A stretch of 64,000 bases of DNA from JAHJQZ01 sp963667595 (GTDB lineage: Bacteria > Pseudomonadota > Alphaproteobacteria > Rhizobiales > Devosiaceae). Every line of letters starts with the position of its first letter. Positions within the stretch are counted from its first letter, which is position 1. Where the stretch lies: contig CAXXWD010000001.1 in assembly GCA_963667595.2 (NCBI GenBank), positions 372,001 to 436,000 on the forward strand. The letters run 5' to 3'. Positions 63,276 through 64,000 of this stretch are shown piece after piece. The notes beneath the pieces are model-generated. The model was given only the letters and a program-made list of their open reading frames with translations, did no database searches and was not told where the DNA came from. The translations under genes and the position numbers were made by a program.

Positions 63276-64000
63276 ATGATTCGCCTGATCGGTCGCGGGG
63301 AGAAAAAAGGACTGAAAAGCGGTGCAAGCCTCGTGCTTGTCCTCGCCGCGCTTTTTGCCGTCCCGGTGCTTGGTGAGGACCCGTCCGTCCCCGAACTCGA
63401 CGAGGCCCAGGCCGAACTGATGGGCGTCGATGCCGATCTCGTGCTCAGCCGGGACAGGATCGAGGCCCTCAAGAAGGAACTGGCGGAAATGGATGGCGAT
63501 CGCAGCGAGCAGAACGCCGCGCTGATCGCCGCCGCCCAGCGCGTCAAGCTCACCGAGATCGAGATTTCCGCTTCCGAGGAAAAGCTGCACGCGCTGATCG
63601 AGCGCGAAACCGATCTCGGGGCCAGACTCGACGACGAGGACGAAGGCATATCGCGCCTGCTCGGCACGCTGGCGCGTATTTCGCGCAACCCGCCCCCGGC
63701 CCTCATCGTGGCGCCGAGCGATGCGCTCGGGGCCGCCCGCGCCGCTTCACTCCTGAGCGAGGTGCTGCCGCAGTTGCGCGACAAGGCCACCAGCGTTTCT
63801 GCCAACCTCGCCGACCTTACCAAAGTCCGCAAGACGGCCGAGGATGAGACCCAAACGCTCAAGGCCAATTATGCCGTGTTGTTCGAAGAACAACTAAGGA
63901 TCGCAACGCTTCTGGAAGCGCGCAAGCTGGGCATCACCCGCGACAATGATGCGCTTTCGTCCGAACAGGAAAAAGCCGACGACCTCGCCGCCCGGTCCGC
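63276..64000 (+). CDS. EnvC-like murein hydrolase activator (partial, 3' end outside window)
   Basis: 241 codons to the window edge. A signal peptide (MIRLIGRGEKKG, then ASLVLVLAALFAVPVLG) is followed by two long coiled-coil stretches (LDEAQAELMGVDADLVLSRD; KLTEIEISASEEKLHALIER) around a short segment with LGTLARISRNPPPALIVAPS, as in rhizobial EnvC/M23-family proteins. The LytM peptidase domain would lie beyond 64000. Position after rlmH matches the usual rlmH-envC-ctpA order. It activates amidases during cell separation. Confidence 0.88.
   Translation, partial: MIRLIGRGEKKGLKSGASLVLVLAALFAVPVLGEDPSVPELDEAQAELMGVDADLVLSRDRIEALKKELAEMDGDRSEQNAALIAAAQRVKLTEIEISASEEKLHALIERETDLGARLDDEDEGISRLLGTLARISRNPPPALIVAPSDALGAARAASLLSEVLPQLRDKATSVSANLADLTKVRKTAEDETQTLKANYAVLFEEQLRIATLLEARKLGITRDNDALSSEQEKADDLAARS

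Overview
The window comes from an alphaproteobacterial chromosome, most likely order Hyphomicrobiales. The right end carries the conserved block rplU-rpmA-(GNATs)-obgE-proB-proA-nadD-rsfS-rlmH, followed by a murein-hydrolase activator (EnvC-like). That gene order, the high GC content and the many sugar ABC transporters fit soil or marine rhizobial relatives. The exact family (for example Devosiaceae) is a guess.

Layout. (1) 1-8340 is a sugar-catabolism region. It holds a partial sugar-binding protein with a divergent LacI regulator, then an L-fucose set: DeoR regulator, fuculokinase and an M81 (MlrC) peptidase leftwards, and fuculose-phosphate aldolase plus a fucose-isomerase-like protein rightwards. 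Together these convert L-fucose to fuculose, fuculose-1-P, then DHAP and lactaldehyde. (2) 8350-14170 is a scrap zone: an autotransporter tail, a broken ribose-type ABC transporter, an IS110-family remnant, an apparently complete IS630 element (TA target, frameshifted transposase) and an AlpA/HTH/tyrosine-integrase module. (3) 14300-22464 has a TetR regulator with a divergent membrane protein, a patatin-like lipase, and a TetR-MFP-RND efflux operon. (4) 23131-28725 is a complete carbohydrate ABC operon (binding protein, two permeases, ATPase, LacI regulator) behind a cluster of LacI-type operators.

(5) 28726-51343 is an accessory island. It starts with IS110 and IS3 remnants and the C-terminal end of a type ISP-like restriction enzyme interrupted by an IS3 element (3-bp target duplication TGG). 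A tyrosine recombinase follows, then a 1159-residue protein with a PD-(D/E)XK nuclease domain, a STAND-like P-loop ATPase and a helical C-terminus, an architecture like Avs anti-phage sensors. Next is a three-gene operon resembling aminocyclitol biosynthesis (DegT aminotransferase, BtrN-like radical SAM enzyme, GNAT/CelD-like acyltransferase). After a dehydrogenase and more IS debris comes a cluster of SF2 helicase, NdpA/YejK-like protein and RelA/SpoT-domain protein, which I regard as the best candidate for an undescribed system. The island ends with a DUF3489-DUF2924-serine recombinase module beside a tRNA-Ser(CGA) gene.

(6) 51672-64000 returns to core genes: tRNA-Ser, an MBL-fold hydrolase, L21 (with an unusual C-terminal HhH extension), L27, four consecutive GNAT acetyltransferases coupled to obgE, proline synthesis, NAD synthesis, ribosome factors, a lipoate ligase and a partial EnvC-like protein.
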